From Devosia nanyangense (GTDB taxonomy: Bacteria > Pseudomonadota > Alphaproteobacteria > Rhizobiales > Devosiaceae), in NCBI GenBank assembly GCA_016213505.1, contig JACRAF010000016.1, positions 109,236-173,235 of the forward strand: DNA of 64,000 bases, read 5' to 3'. Under the pieces are notes generated by a model. That model was not told the DNA's origin. It searched no databases and saw only the letters and a list, made by a program, of their open reading frames with translations. The translations under genes were made by a program, and so were the position numbers. Within the stretch, counting starts at the first letter, position 1. Every line of letters starts with the position of its first letter. This document shows positions 27,838-39,497 of the stretch, one piece after another.

Positions 27838-29244
27838 TCACTCCCCCGCATGCAACTCCGCATTCTCCCGTCGATGCCCCGACAAATGCGCCCCCGCATT
27901 CTTGGGCAATCGCCAGAACAGGATCGTCGACATCAGCGCCAGCACCGACATGGCGTAGAAGGCGAGGTGGAAATCCCCGAGCAGCGGCTCGCCGCCATGC
28001 AGCAGCCGCGCGCCTTCGAGCGCTCCGCCGCCGATCGCCACGCCGAAGGCCAGCGTCAGCTGCACCGTGACCTGGCTGATGACATTGGCCTGCCCGGAAT
28101 CCTTGTCGTCGATGTCGGCGAATGTGAAGGCGTTGGTCGCCGTCCAGAACATCGACTGGAAGAACCCGGTGACCACCAGCGCCGCCATGATCAGCAGCAT
28201 CGGCGTTTCGGGCGTGTAGAGCCCCATCGCCAGGACGCCGAGCACAGTCATGAACGTCGCCGCGATCAGCGTAGTGCGAAAGCCCAGCCGCTGGATGATC
28301 CACTCGGCCACGAATTTCGCGGCGAACGCGCCCACCGCGCTGGCGAAGGTGACCAGGCCGCTCTCGAACGCGTCGAGCCCGAATGCCAGCTGCAGCATCA
28401 GCGGAAACAGGAACGGCATCGCCCCGGTGCCGAGCCGCAGGAAGGATCCGGAGACGATGGTGTTGCGGAACAGCGGCAGGCGGAGCAGCTTCAGGTCGAG
28501 CAACGGATACTCCGTCCGCTGCGCGTGCCAGAGATAGACCGCCGCCGACAGCGTTCCGCCCACGACCGCTGCGACCCCGAACGAGGCCGGCAGCGCCGGC
28601 AGGGTGAGCACCGAGATGCCGAATACCCAGCCGGCGAACGCCGTTCCAGCCAGGACGAAGCCGCGAAAGTCCATCCGGCGCGGCGCATTGCGGTGAAATT
28701 CCGGCAGGAACCGGCTGACCAGCGCGATCCCGATCAGCCCGATCGGCACGTTGATGAGGAAGATCCAGTGCCAGCTCAGATAGGTGGTGAGGAAGCCACC
28801 CACTGGGGGGCCGACGATCGGGCCGATCAGCCCCGGAATGCTGAGCCAGGCCATCGCATCGACCAGCTGGTTGCGCGGCGTGATGCGCACCAGCACCAGC
28901 CGCGCGATCGGCGTCATCATCGCCCCGCCCATGCCCTGCAGGAACCGCGAGCCGACGAAGGTCAGGAGCGAGTTCGAGATCGCGCAGGCGACCGATCCGG
29001 CGATGAACACCAGGATGGCGATGCGGAAGACGTTGCGCGATCCCCAGCGGTCCGCCATCCAGCTCGAAATCGGAATGAAGATGGCGAGCGCCACCAGATA
29101 GGCGGTGAGCGCCAGTTTCAGCGCGATCGGCTGCGAGCCGATATCGTTGGCGATGGCGGCCAGCGAGGTCGCGATCACGGTCGAGTCCATGTTCTCCATG
29201 AACAGGGCGACGGCGAGGATCAGCGGGACGAGGCGGGTGTTCAT
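27838..29244 (-). CDS. MFS transporter, DHA2 family drug-type exporter (copy 1)
   Basis: A 468-residue inner-membrane protein with about 14 hydrophobic segments. MENMDSTVIATSLAAIANDI in helix 1 is the DHA2 pattern, WMADRWGSRNVFR is motif A and GLIGPIVGPPVGGFL is the antiporter motif C. It should export a hydrophobic compound in exchange for protons. The ATG at 29244 was chosen over longer frames because the upstream gene ends at 29249. It is a tandem duplicate of the next gene: same length, same start sequence pattern and largely the same motifs. Confidence 0.88.
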   Translation of the reverse strand: MNTRLVPLILAVALFMENMDSTVIATSLAAIANDIGSQPIALKLALTAYLVALAIFIPISSWMADRWGSRNVFRIAILVFIAGSVACAISNSLLTFVGSRFLQGMGGAMMTPIARLVLVRITPRNQLVDAMAWLSIPGLIGPIVGPPVGGFLTTYLSWHWIFLINVPIGLIGIALVSRFLPEFHRNAPRRMDFRGFVLAGTAFAGWVFGISVLTLPALPASFGVAAVVGGTLSAAVYLWHAQRTEYPLLDLKLLRLPLFRNTIVSGSFLRLGTGAMPFLFPLMLQLAFGLDAFESGLVTFASAVGAFAAKFVAEWIIQRLGFRTTLIAATFMTVLGVLAMGLYTPETPMLLIMAALVVTGFFQSMFWTATNAFTFADIDDKDSGQANVISQVTVQLTLAFGVAIGGGALEGARLLHGGEPLLGDFHLAFYAMSVLALMSTILFWRLPKNAGAHLSGHRRENAELHAGE

Positions 29245-29248
29245 GGCG

Positions 29249-30655
29249 TCAGGCGATCGCCTCCGCCCTGGGCAGCGGCTTCGCCCGGTGCCCGGAGACG
29301 TTCGATCCCGCATCGGGTGGCAGCCTGAGGAACGGGATGACGCTGAGGCCCGCCACCGCGGCGACCACGAACCAGGCGATCTGGAAGTCGGCGAGGCCCA
29401 GCCCGTCGCCGCTGAGATTGGCGCTGAGTTCGAGGACGCCGCCCGCCAGGGCGACGCCGAGCGCCACGCTGATCTGCTGGTTGACGGCTGCGATAACCGT
29501 CGCCTGGCTGGCCTCCGTCTCCGCGACGTCGGCATAGCCGAGCACGTTGGCGCCGGTGAAAAAGAACGAGCGCACTACCCCGCCGACGAACAGGCAGGCG
29601 ATCAGGAGGAGGTACGGCGTCTCGGGGGAGAACAGCCCATTGACGGCGAGGAAGGCGGAGCCGATCAACGCCGTCGTCGTCAGCATGCGCGGAAAGCCGA
29701 AGCGCGCGTAGAGCCGCTCCGCCAAAAATTTCGAGAGGATGGCGCCGATCGCCGCGACGAACGTCGTGAGCCCGGACTCGAACGGGTTGAGCCCGAACGT
29801 CAGCTGCAGCATCAGCGGCATCAGGAACGGGAAGGCGCCGATGCCGATGCGAAAGAGCAATCCCCCGATCATGGCGCTGCGGAACAACTTGTTGCGCAGC
29901 AGTTTCGGCTCGAGCAGCGGAAACTCCGTCCGCCGCGCGTGGCCGAGATAGACGATACCCGACACGATGCCGACGGCTACCGCGGCGTATCCCGCCACTG
30001 TCGGGATCGCCGGCAGGCTGATCACCGACAATCCGAAGATGAAGCCCGAGAATGCGATGGCGCAGAGCACGAAGCCGAGCCCGTCGATCGGCCGCGGGAT
30101 ACGCGTCTCCGCTAGCGGCAGGAAGCGGCTGGCGAGCACAATCCCGACGATCCCGATCGGCACGTTGATCCAGAAGATCCAGTGCCAGCTGAGATAGGTG
30201 GTGAGAAATCCCCCCAGCGGCGGGCCGATGAGCGGCCCGACCAGGGCCGGCACCGTCAGCCACGCCATGGCGCCGACCAGCTCGCTCCGCGGTGTCGCGC
30301 GGACCAGCACGAGCCGGGCGACCGGCGTCATCATCGAGCCGCCGACGCCCTGCAGGAACCGCGAGAACACGAACGTCGGCAGCGAATTGGAGTAGGCGCA
30401 GGCGATCGAGCCCAGGACGAAGACGCCGATGGCGATGCGAAAGATGTTGGTGGCGCCCCAGCGGTCGGCCATCCAGCCGGAAATCGGAATGAAGATCGCC
30501 AGCGACACGAAATACGCGGTGAGCGCCAGTTTCAGCGCGATCGGGCTCGTCCCGATATCGGCGGCGATCGCCGGCAGCGACGTCGCAATGACCGTCGAAT
30601 CCATGTTCTCCATGAACAGGGCGACAGCCAGGATGAGGGGAGTAATGCGGATCAA
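29249..30655 (-). CDS. MFS transporter, DHA2 family drug-type exporter (copy 2)
   Basis: A second 468-residue DHA2 exporter, four bases upstream of copy 1. The TTG at 30655 gives LIRITPLILAVALFMENMDS, which aligns with the start of copy 1 and produces exactly the same protein length; there is no clear Shine-Dalgarno. Motif A is WMADRWGATNIFR and motif C is ALVGPLIGPPLGGFL. Open reading frame continues further upstream without a convincing start. The pair probably arose by duplication and may have diverged in cargo. Regulation may involve the palindromes at 30731-30808. Confidence 0.85.
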   Translation of the reverse strand: MIRITPLILAVALFMENMDSTVIATSLPAIAADIGTSPIALKLALTAYFVSLAIFIPISGWMADRWGATNIFRIAIGVFVLGSIACAYSNSLPTFVFSRFLQGVGGSMMTPVARLVLVRATPRSELVGAMAWLTVPALVGPLIGPPLGGFLTTYLSWHWIFWINVPIGIVGIVLASRFLPLAETRIPRPIDGLGFVLCAIAFSGFIFGLSVISLPAIPTVAGYAAVAVGIVSGIVYLGHARRTEFPLLEPKLLRNKLFRSAMIGGLLFRIGIGAFPFLMPLMLQLTFGLNPFESGLTTFVAAIGAILSKFLAERLYARFGFPRMLTTTALIGSAFLAVNGLFSPETPYLLLIACLFVGGVVRSFFFTGANVLGYADVAETEASQATVIAAVNQQISVALGVALAGGVLELSANLSGDGLGLADFQIAWFVVAAVAGLSVIPFLRLPPDAGSNVSGHRAKPLPRAEAIA

Positions 30656-30730
30656 TTGGAAATCGCGGGGGTCGCGGCGAGCGCGAAGGACATACCTCGG
30701 GGATATGCCTCCTTGGCGGGGGTGACAATG

Positions 30731-30808
30731 CCGGAAACGGGTTCCCGGATCATTTCGGGCCCGCGGCGACGGTCCGGCGGCCATTAACGGTGGCACCGGT
30801 TTCCGGCA
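30731..30808. promoter_or_regulatory. Paired inverted operator-like sites
   Basis: The first site is a near-perfect palindrome CCGGAAACGGGTTCCCGG (30731-30748). Slightly extended, TGCCGGAAACGGGT (30729-30742) recurs in reverse as ACCGGTTTCCGGCA (30795-30808) with one mismatch. Both lie between the divergent MFS and WS/DGAT-like genes. No regulator gene is adjacent, so the binding protein is unknown. Confidence 0.5.
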
Positions 30809-30837
30809 CGGCAACGCTCCGCGCGAACGCGAAGCGG

Positions 30838-30867
30838 TTGACCGGGGCGCCCCAAACGGTGTCAAAT
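30838..30867 (+). promoter_or_regulatory. Putative promoter of the WS/DGAT-like gene
   Basis: TTGACC (30838-30843) and TCAAAT (30862-30867) are 18 bp apart, with the start codon 25 bases further on. It lies just downstream of the paired inverted sites. Confidence 0.4.
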
Positions 30868-30892
30868 CGATACAAAACGCCACCGAGTTCAG

Positions 30893-32173
30893 ATGAAAAG
30901 CTTCTCCGCGTCCAGTTTTGCGTCCGACAACGCCGTCGCCCTCGAATTCGCCGCCGAGGCGGTAAGGGATAACCCGCAGGCCCTGTTTACGAATTTCCAG
31001 TGGTTCCTGTACGCGGGCAAGGACACGGTCTTCTTCACCGCCTTCTCCAGGACGCGGTTCGACAAGGAGGCGGTCAAGGGCATGGTGGAGCAGATGGTGG
31101 CGCTCGCGCCCCAGCTGACCCACGGCTTCGAGGGCGCCGTGCCCGGTCATCCGTTTTCTCAGCATTTGCTTGACGCCATCACCAGCGTCGAGGAGATCGA
31201 CAGCTTCGAGGGCTACCCGGACAAATGGCTGACCAGCACGCAGGATGTGTTCAAGCACCCTGAGCTGCCGCTCTTCCGCATGATGGTGGCCAACCTCAAG
31301 GAGGGCCCCGACGAGCACGGCCGCATGTCCATCCTCCAGGTCCGCTCGGCGCACTGCCTGCTGGAGGGATCGGATGCGGCGCTGCTGACGCGCTCGCAGA
31401 CCGCCAATCACGGCATCCAGTCGAACAAGGGCAACAAGCTCGCCTGGTTCAAGCGCTTCCGCGGCGCCGTCAGCGGGTTCCTCATGGCCGGGTTGTTCGC
31501 CGGCATCGGCAATATCGTCAACGCCCCTGAGCGACCGCTTTTCTTCAGGACGCTGGCCCTGCCGCGCCAGCGCATCCGTTCACTCGCCACCAAACTCGGC
31601 GTGCGCCAGCGTTCGCTCTATTTCGCGCTCACCACCTTTGCGCTGCTCTCCGAGAAGGACCGGCGGGTGAAGGAGAAGGTGATCACTGCCGCCTATACGA
31701 TGCTCGACACCAGGCGCACTGCATCTGACGACGACTTCTTCCGGGTCCGCGCGTTGCAGGCGAGTTTTCCGTTCAGCAGCGACTTCGTCACCTATGCCCG
31801 CGCCGTGGACGCCGAGATGGAGGCCAACGAGAACAAGGACCTCTCGAAGTTCCAGCTCACCGTGCTGGCGATGATGGGGGCGATGCGCAAGCTGAGCACG
31901 ATCGTCCCGCGGCTGATCAACGACCGGGTCTGGCGGTTCCAGGGAACGCAGACCGATCTGGTTCTGACGCTGGTGCCGCCGCATCGCAGCATGGGTGCGA
32001 TGACCGAATGGATGATCGAGCCGATCTATTGCGGCGCTTTCCACCAATCGACCAACATCGTCACCTTCTGCCCCGGCCGCGAATACATGACGCTCAATTT
32101 CGTCGTCGAAGAGCGGCACCTGACCCACATCGAGCGCGTCGAAAAGCTGATCGCCGATCTCGAAGCGGCCTGA
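30893..32173 (+). CDS. WS/DGAT-like (condensation-fold) acyltransferase homologue with altered motif
   Basis: A 426-residue protein I cannot assign with certainty. Its architecture resembles wax ester synthase/diacylglycerol acyltransferases. At residues 153-159 the sequence AHCLLEG sits where these enzymes have HHxxxDG, which keeps the second, catalytic histidine but changes the first His to Ala and Asp to Glu. TNIVTFCPGREYMTLNFVVEERHLTHIERV near the C terminus resembles the closing segment of the fold. There is no signal peptide; one hydrophobic stretch (GFLMAGLFAGIGNIV) could touch the membrane. Function may be acyl transfer with changed specificity or loss of activity. Confidence 0.55.
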   Translation: MKSFSASSFASDNAVALEFAAEAVRDNPQALFTNFQWFLYAGKDTVFFTAFSRTRFDKEAVKGMVEQMVALAPQLTHGFEGAVPGHPFSQHLLDAITSVEEIDSFEGYPDKWLTSTQDVFKHPELPLFRMMVANLKEGPDEHGRMSILQVRSAHCLLEGSDAALLTRSQTANHGIQSNKGNKLAWFKRFRGAVSGFLMAGLFAGIGNIVNAPERPLFFRTLALPRQRIRSLATKLGVRQRSLYFALTTFALLSEKDRRVKEKVITAAYTMLDTRRTASDDDFFRVRALQASFPFSSDFVTYARAVDAEMEANENKDLSKFQLTVLAMMGAMRKLSTIVPRLINDRVWRFQGTQTDLVLTLVPPHRSMGAMTEWMIEPIYCGAFHQSTNIVTFCPGREYMTLNFVVEERHLTHIERVEKLIADLEAA

Positions 32174-32315
32174 CGGTCTTCCTAAGCCATGGCTGCCCGG
32201 GTCGACGATGCATGGTTCTCGGTTCGTCACGGACACGGGAGCGGCAGCATAGCCGTCCTTGACCTGGGCCTGCCAACGGAGCATATGTCGTTAACAGCAT
32301 TCGCTGAGCGATGGA

Positions 32316-32668
32316 ATGAGCGATTGGGGCCTGATCTTCCATCCCGATTTCGGGGTGGAGTTTCACGGACTGCCGGACGAGGCCAAGGTCGCGCTCGGCG
32401 TCGTCTTCGATCTCTTGCGAGAGTTCGGACCGGCACTCGGGCGGCCCCAGATCGACACGTTGAAGGGCTCGCGTCACGCGAACATGAAGGAAATGCGGGT
32501 TCAGACCGGCGGCGATTGGTATCGCTTGGCGTTCGCCTTTGATCCGACGCGGAACGCCGTCGTTCTCTGCGGCGGAGCCAAGGGTGGCATCAGTCAGAGC
32601 CGCTTCTATGCCCGGTTGGTGAGCATGGCAGACGAGCGTTACGACGAGCGTCTCGCGGAGTTGGAAGA

Positions 32669-32672
<4 letters not shown>
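32316..32672 (+). CDS. HigB/RelE-like toxin (Gp49-like family)
   Basis: A 118-residue basic protein of the phage-derived Gp49/HigB type. The core LREFGPALGRPQIDTLKGSR and the following NMKEMRV, YRLAFAFDP and LCGGAKGG segments match ribosome-dependent mRNA interferases of the RelE superfamily. It overlaps the downstream antitoxin gene by four bases, with the toxin first as in higBA loci. It would cleave mRNA on the ribosome when the antitoxin is degraded. Confidence 0.85.
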
Positions 32673-34723
<2,051 letters not shown>

Positions 34724-34724
<1 letters not shown>

Positions 34725-36019
34725 TGCGGCTGCCCGGCCGGCTGTCGGCCGCCATCGAGGTCCTCGACGACATCGACAAGCGCCACCGCCCGGTGGCCGA
34801 GGCGCTGAAGGGCTGGGGCCTCAACAACCGCTTCGCCGGTGCCGGCGACCGCGCCGCCATCGGCAATCTCGTCTACGACGCGCTGCGCCGGCGCGCCAGC
34901 CATGCCTACGGCATGGGCAGCGATACGCCCCGCGCGCTGGTGCTGAGCGTCGCGGTCCGCGATTGGGGCGAGACGCCCGAACAGCTCAACGATCTGTTCG
35001 CCGCCGATACCCACGCCCCTGACATCCTCAGCGTCGACGAGGTGCATCGGTTGAGCGCGCCAGAGCCACTGGCGGGTGCACCCGAACATGTCCGCGCCGA
35101 TGTCCCCGAATGGGCGGTGCCGTCGCTCAAGCAGAGCCTCGGCCCGTTCTGGACCAGCGAGGGCAGGGCGATGTCCGGCCGTCCGCCGCTCGATCTGCGC
35201 GTCAACACGCTGAAGTCCGACCGTGCGCGCGTGCTCAAGGCTCTCGAGCGCTTCGGCGCCGAGCCTGCCGCCATCGCCCCCAGCGGCATCCGCATCGCTG
35301 CAGGCACAGGCGACAGTCGCACGCCCAACGTCCAGGTCGAGGAGGGCTACCTCAAGGGCTGGTTCGAGGTGCAGGATCAGGGCAGCCAGATCGTCTCGGC
35401 GCTGATCGGGGCAAAACCCGGTGAGCAGGTGCTCGACCTCTGCGCCGGCGGCGGCGGCAAATCGCTCGCCATGGCCGCGGCGATGGGCAACAAGGGCCAG
35501 ATCTTCGCCTACGACAGCGATCGTCACCGCCTTGCGCCGATCTACGACCGGTTGAAGCGCAACGGCGCGCGCAACGTGCAGGTCCGGCCGCCGGGCGAGG
35601 GCGCCCTCGGCGATCTCCTTGGCAAGATGGATCGCGTCGTCATCGATGCGCCCTGCACCGGTTCGGGCACCTGGCGCCGCCGTCCCGACGCCAAGTGGAA
35701 GCTCACCGCCGAGCAGGTCGCGCTCCGCGTCGCCGAGCAAAAGGCCATTCTCGAGGACGGCGCGCCCTTCGTAAAGTCGGGCGGCACGCTGGCCTACATC
35801 ACCTGCTCCATCCTCAACGACGAGAACGGGGCGCAGGCCTGGGATTTCCTCAAGGCGCATCCCGAGTTCGAGGCGATCCCCGGTAGTCCGCTCCTAGAGG
35901 CCATCGCCCCTGGCGCCGCCGAGCATGCCCATCTCCTTCCGCAGGGGGGCGTGCTCCTGACCCCGCTCAAGACCGGCACCGACGGCTTTTTCTTCGCGGC
36001 GTTCCGGCGCAGTTCCTAG
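34724..36019 (+). CDS. RsmB/NOP family class I SAM-dependent RNA methyltransferase
   Basis: A 431-residue rRNA m5C methyltransferase-like protein. The first 140 residues are helical and only weakly like the NusB-type RNA-binding domain of RsmB. The catalytic part has the SAM loop DLCAGGGGKSLAMA, motif IV with the catalytic cysteine in DAPCTGSGTWRRRPDAKW and the second cysteine in YITCSILNDEN. It is coupled to guaB by a one-base overlap. The target is probably a 16S rRNA cytosine but could be another RNA, since several NOP paralogues occur in this lineage. Confidence 0.9.
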
Positions 36020-36600
36020 TCGTGCAGCTCACGCGGGATCGGCTCGGCGAACTCGATCCGGTGGAACATCACTCGGAGCCCGTCGCCCACCGGCGAGCAG
36101 CACATCGGCCCGGCCTCGACCGTCTCCGGCATCCGCAGATACGCCAGCCGCACCAGCCGGAACGCGTCGCCGTCCTCGATCTCGACGCGCAGCGCCTCGG
36201 CATGCCGCGTCAGCCGCAGCGTCACCGGCGCTTCCACGGCGCCCTCGATCGGCATCACCGACCAGTCGGACTGATCGTCGCGCGTCACCACCACCGAAAA
36301 ATTCTTGCGCCCGTCGGTGAATTCGACGCCGCATTTTAGCCAGTTGTTCTCATCCACCCGCAGCATCGCGCCGGCCTGGTCGTAGAGCGTGTTGTAGGGC
36401 GCCGAAAAACTCACGGTCAGGCTGAAATCGCCGCTGACCGGGGTCGCAAGGAAGTGCCCGTTGCCATGCTTGAAGCCGTAGAACGTGTTATTCCAGAAAT
36501 CGGTCTCCTTGCCGGTCATCACGCTCAGCGTGTCGCCGACCCGCTCGTAGCGCGACGGCGGATTGATCCAGTGGTCTTCGGCGAGTGTCGGCATGGTCAT
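36016..36600 (-). CDS. DUF1349 domain protein
   Basis: A 194-residue cytoplasmic protein of the DUF1349 family, which has a concanavalin-like beta-sandwich fold. Marks are FWNNTFYGFKHGNGHF, ATPVSGDFSLTVSFSA, LYDQAGAMLRVDENNWLKCG and the C-terminal GPMCCSPVGDGLRVMFHRIE. Some family members were described as regulators of enolase in yeast, but the molecular role is unknown. The ATG at 36600 overlaps the acyltransferase stop (ATGA), so the two genes are co-transcribed. It converges on the methyltransferase gene with a four-base overlap. Confidence 0.85.
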   Translation of the reverse strand: MTMPTLAEDHWINPPSRYERVGDTLSVMTGKETDFWNNTFYGFKHGNGHFLATPVSGDFSLTVSFSAPYNTLYDQAGAMLRVDENNWLKCGVEFTDGRKNFSVVVTRDDQSDWSVMPIEGAVEAPVTLRLTRHAEALRVEIEDGDAFRLVRLAYLRMPETVEAGPMCCSPVGDGLRVMFHRIEFAEPIPRELHD

Positions 36601-37817
36601 CCTGCGGCGGGTGAGAGAGTGGGCGAGCCGGCGCCGGGGCGATCCTCGAAGCCGCGCGCCCACCGGATCACCGGCGCCTCGAGCAGATAATACGAGAGCG
36701 TCGCGATGACGAAGCTCGCGACCACCACTCCGGCGCTGATCCACGCCCATTGCGGCACCGCGTACATGCCGCCATAGACGTAGCGTGGCTGCCACAGCAC
36801 CCGCACGATCTCCATCAGCAGGAAGTGCCAGACATAGATGCCGAATGAGATGCGGGCGACGAACGCGATCGGCGCGATCTCGGTGAGCCGCCTGACCAGC
36901 AGCGATGACGGCACGCTCATGAGGATCAGCGCCACCCCGATCGGGAACCACGGGAACCCGTACGGGATGCTGTTGAGGCCGTAGCCGTCGGTGTAGGGGA
37001 AATTGTCGGCCATCGACCAGACCGCGAGCGCAGCGCCACCGATCGCCACGATGTCGAACACGATAGAGCGCCATTTCACGAGCCGCACCTGGAATCCGGC
37101 CGCCAGCGCCCCGATCGCGAACAGTCCATAGAAGCCGATCGGGTTGTAGGCCGGCCACCATACCTTGGCGCCGCCGACCAGCCCGAACCCCCAGTCGCGA
37201 TGATAGCTGTCGGGCTGCAGGTACTTCACCATCAGCCACTGCAGGCCGATGACGCCGGCGATGAGGACGACCCACACCAGACGTCCGCCCCAGACCCGCG
37301 TCCGCCCCGGCAGCATGAACAGCAGCGCCAGGCAGATCGGCAGCAGCGCATACGACGTGATCTCGCAGCCGATCGACCACAGCGGCCCATTGTACTCGAC
37401 CGGAAACCAGGTCAGCCAGTGGAAGTCGGCGACCAGCGCCACCCCCGAGATGTAGCGGAAGAGCAGTTCGCCATCGAACGGGAATCTCAGCAGCGTAAAG
37501 CTCAGCACGAACGTCACCGTCAGCGCCAGCCAGAAGCCCGGCAGGATGCGCGCCGCGCGCCTCAGCGCATAGGTCCTCAGCGACGGCATCGCCTCACCGC
37601 GGTCGAGCGCCATCCAGAACGGCCGCGCCAGCAAGTACCCCGAGAGCACGAAGAACGCCCCGACCCCGAACGCGCCCATCATCACCGCGGCCGCGGTCGT
37701 CGCGCCCCAGTGCGGCAGCAGCCCTGGCATCACCCGCTGTGCCACATGGGTGCCGACCACCATCAGGCAGGCCGTGGCACGCACGAAATCGGCGCCCGCA
37801 AGACGGCTGTCGGTCAT
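36597..37817 (-). CDS. Acyltransferase family 3 membrane protein (OafA/NodX type)
   Basis: A 406-residue integral membrane O-acyltransferase with about ten hydrophobic segments. Helix 1 contains the catalytic-type histidine in [14 protein letters not shown], and the loop with [18 protein letters not shown] is the classic Acyl_transf_3 signature. The ATG at 37817 has a strong GGGGAGG Shine-Dalgarno. Such proteins O-acetylate or O-acylate exported polysaccharides, peptidoglycan or lipids; the acceptor is unknown. It is divergent from guaA and sits with the DUF1349 gene inside the guaB-guaA interval. Confidence 0.88.
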   Translation of the reverse strand: MTDSRLAGADFVRATACLMVVGTHVAQRVMPGLLPHWGATTAAAVMMGAFGVGAFFVLSGYLLARPFWMALDRGEAMPSLRTYALRRAARILPGFWLALTVTFVLSFTLLRFPFDGELLFRYISGVALVADFHWLTWFPVEYNGPLWSIGCEITSYALLPICLALLFMLPGRTRVWGGRLVWVVLIAGVIGLQWLMVKYLQPDSYHRDWGFGLVGGAKVWWPAYNPIGFYGLFAIGALAAGFQVRLVKWRSIVFDIVAIGGAALAVWSMADNFPYTDGYGLNSIPYGFPWFPIGVALILMSVPSSLLVRRLTEIAPIAFVARISFGIYVWHFLLMEIVRVLWQPRYVYGGMYAVPQWAWISAGVVVASFVIATLSYYLLEAPVIRWARGFEDRPGAGSPTLSPAAG

Positions 37818-37893
37818 CGTTCCTCCCCGGGCACCAGCCCCGTGCGTCCACCTTCCGGACCATTCCATCCCGGCGGGACCGGTGCAACCCTGC

Positions 37894-37922
37894 TTGCGGA
37901 ATCTGCGCGCGCCCTTTATTTC
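37894..37922 (+). promoter_or_regulatory. guaA promoter, probably giving a leaderless mRNA
   Basis: TTGCGG (37894-37899) and TATTTC (37917-37922) are 17 bp apart. The start codon begins seven bases after the -10, which would place transcription start on the A of ATG. No Shine-Dalgarno is visible in front of guaA. Confidence 0.45.
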
Positions 37923-37928
37923 CCCGCC

Positions 37929-39491
37929 ATGACAGCACCCGCTCCCGTCGACTCCATCCTCATCATCGATTTCGGCTCGCAGGTGACCCAGCTCATCGCG
38001 CGGCGCCTGCGCGAGACCGGGGTCTATTGCGAAATCCACCCGTTCAACAAGGCCGCCGAGGCTTTCGCCGCGATGCGGCCACGAGGGGTCATCTTCTCAG
38101 GCGGACCGGCCTCGGTGCTCGACGAGGGCAGCCCGCGCGCGCCCGCCGAAGTGCTGGCCGCCAATGTTCCGATCCTTGCCATCTGCTACGGCCAGCAGAC
38201 GCTGGCGCTGCAGCTCGGCGGCAAGGTCGAGGGCGGCCATGCCCGCGAGTTCGGCCGCGCCGACGTCGAGATCAGGGAGCCCAGCCGGCTCTACGAGGGC
38301 GTCTGGGAAATCGGCGGCCGCTATCCCGTCTGGATGAGCCACGGCGACCGCGTCACGGAGCTCCCGGCCGGCTACAAGGTCGTCGCCACTTCGCCCAACG
38401 CGCCCTTCGCCATCGCCGTCAACGAGGCCGAGCAGCGCTACACCACGATGTTCCACCCGGAAGTCGTCCACACCCCGGATGGCGGCAGGCTGCTCGCCAA
38501 TTTCGTCCACAACATCGTCGGGCTGAAGTCGGATTGGACCATGTCGGCCTACCGCCACCGCATGATCGAAAAAATCCGCGCCCAGGTCGGCAAGGGCAGG
38601 GTGATCTGCGGGCTGAGCGGCGGCGTCGACAGCTCCGTCGCCGCCGTGCTGATCCACGAGGCCATCGGCGACCAGCTCACCTGCATCTTCGTCGATCACG
38701 GTCTGATGCGGCTCAACGAGGCCGACGAGGTCGTCACCACCTTCCGCGATCGCTACAATATCCCGCTCGTCCACGTTGATGCGTCGGCGCAATTCCTCGG
38801 CGCCCTCGCCGGCGAGGCCGACCCCGAGACCAAGCGCAAGACCATCGGCCGGCTCTTCATCGAGACCTTCGAGGCCGAGGCCAAAAAGATCGGCGGCGCC
38901 CAGTTCCTCGCCCAGGGCACGCTCTATCCCGATGTCATCGAAAGCGTCAGCTTCACCGGCGGGCCCTCGGTCACCATCAAGTCGCACCACAATGTCGGCG
39001 GCCTGCCGGCGCGCATGAACATGCAGTTGGTCGAGCCGCTGCGTGAACTGTTCAAGGACGAAGTGAGGGCGCTCGGCCGCGAACTCGGCCTGCCCGAGAA
39101 ATTCGTCGGCCGCCACCCGTTCCCCGGCCCCGGCCTCGCCATCCGCCTGCCGGGCGGCGTGAGCCCCGAAAAGCTCGCCATCCTCCGCCGCGCCGATGCC
39201 GTCTATCTCGACGAAATCCGGAAGGCCGGCCTCTACGACAAGATCTGGCAGGCCTTCGCCGTGCTGCTGCCGGTGCAGACCGTCGGCGTCATGGGCGACG
39301 GCCGCACCTACGAGTTCGTCTGCGCGCTGCGCGCCGTGACCTCAGTCGACGGCATGACCGCCGATTTCTACCCCTTCGACATGGCCTTCATCGGCAACGT
39401 CGCCACCCGCATCATCAACGAAGTCCGCGGCATCAACCGGGTGGTCTACGACATCACGTCGAAGCCGCCCGGCACGATCGAGTGGGAGTAG
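37929..39491 (+). CDS. guaA: GMP synthase (glutamine-hydrolysing)
   Basis: A 520-residue two-domain enzyme converting XMP, ATP and glutamine to GMP. The class I glutamine amidotransferase domain (about residues 10-200) has Cys86 in [12 protein letters not shown] and the His-Glu pair in [10 protein letters not shown]. The ATP pyrophosphatase domain has [12 protein letters not shown], and the C-terminal dimerisation domain ends with the conserved KPPGTIEWE. The upstream in-frame extension runs antisense through the acyltransferase gene and is rejected. Confidence 0.96.
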   Translation: MTAPAPVDSILIIDFGSQVTQLIARRLRETGVYCEIHPFNKAAEAFAAMRPRGVIFSGGPASVLDEGSPRAPAEVLAANVPILAICYGQQTLALQLGGKVEGGHAREFGRADVEIREPSRLYEGVWEIGGRYPVWMSHGDRVTELPAGYKVVATSPNAPFAIAVNEAEQRYTTMFHPEVVHTPDGGRLLANFVHNIVGLKSDWTMSAYRHRMIEKIRAQVGKGRVICGLSGGVDSSVAAVLIHEAIGDQLTCIFVDHGLMRLNEADEVVTTFRDRYNIPLVHVDASAQFLGALAGEADPETKRKTIGRLFIETFEAEAKKIGGAQFLAQGTLYPDVIESVSFTGGPSVTIKSHHNVGGLPARMNMQLVEPLRELFKDEVRALGRELGLPEKFVGRHPFPGPGLAIRLPGGVSPEKLAILRRADAVYLDEIRKAGLYDKIWQAFAVLLPVQTVGVMGDGRTYEFVCALRAVTSVDGMTADFYPFDMAFIGNVATRIINEVRGINRVVYDITSKPPGTIEWE

Positions 39492-39497
39492 CGGGCG

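Noticed and set aside
27698..28070. Repeat proteins rich in HHSPFTI
   Set aside because: They are translations of the CATTCAC array in different frames and continue antisense into the MFS gene.
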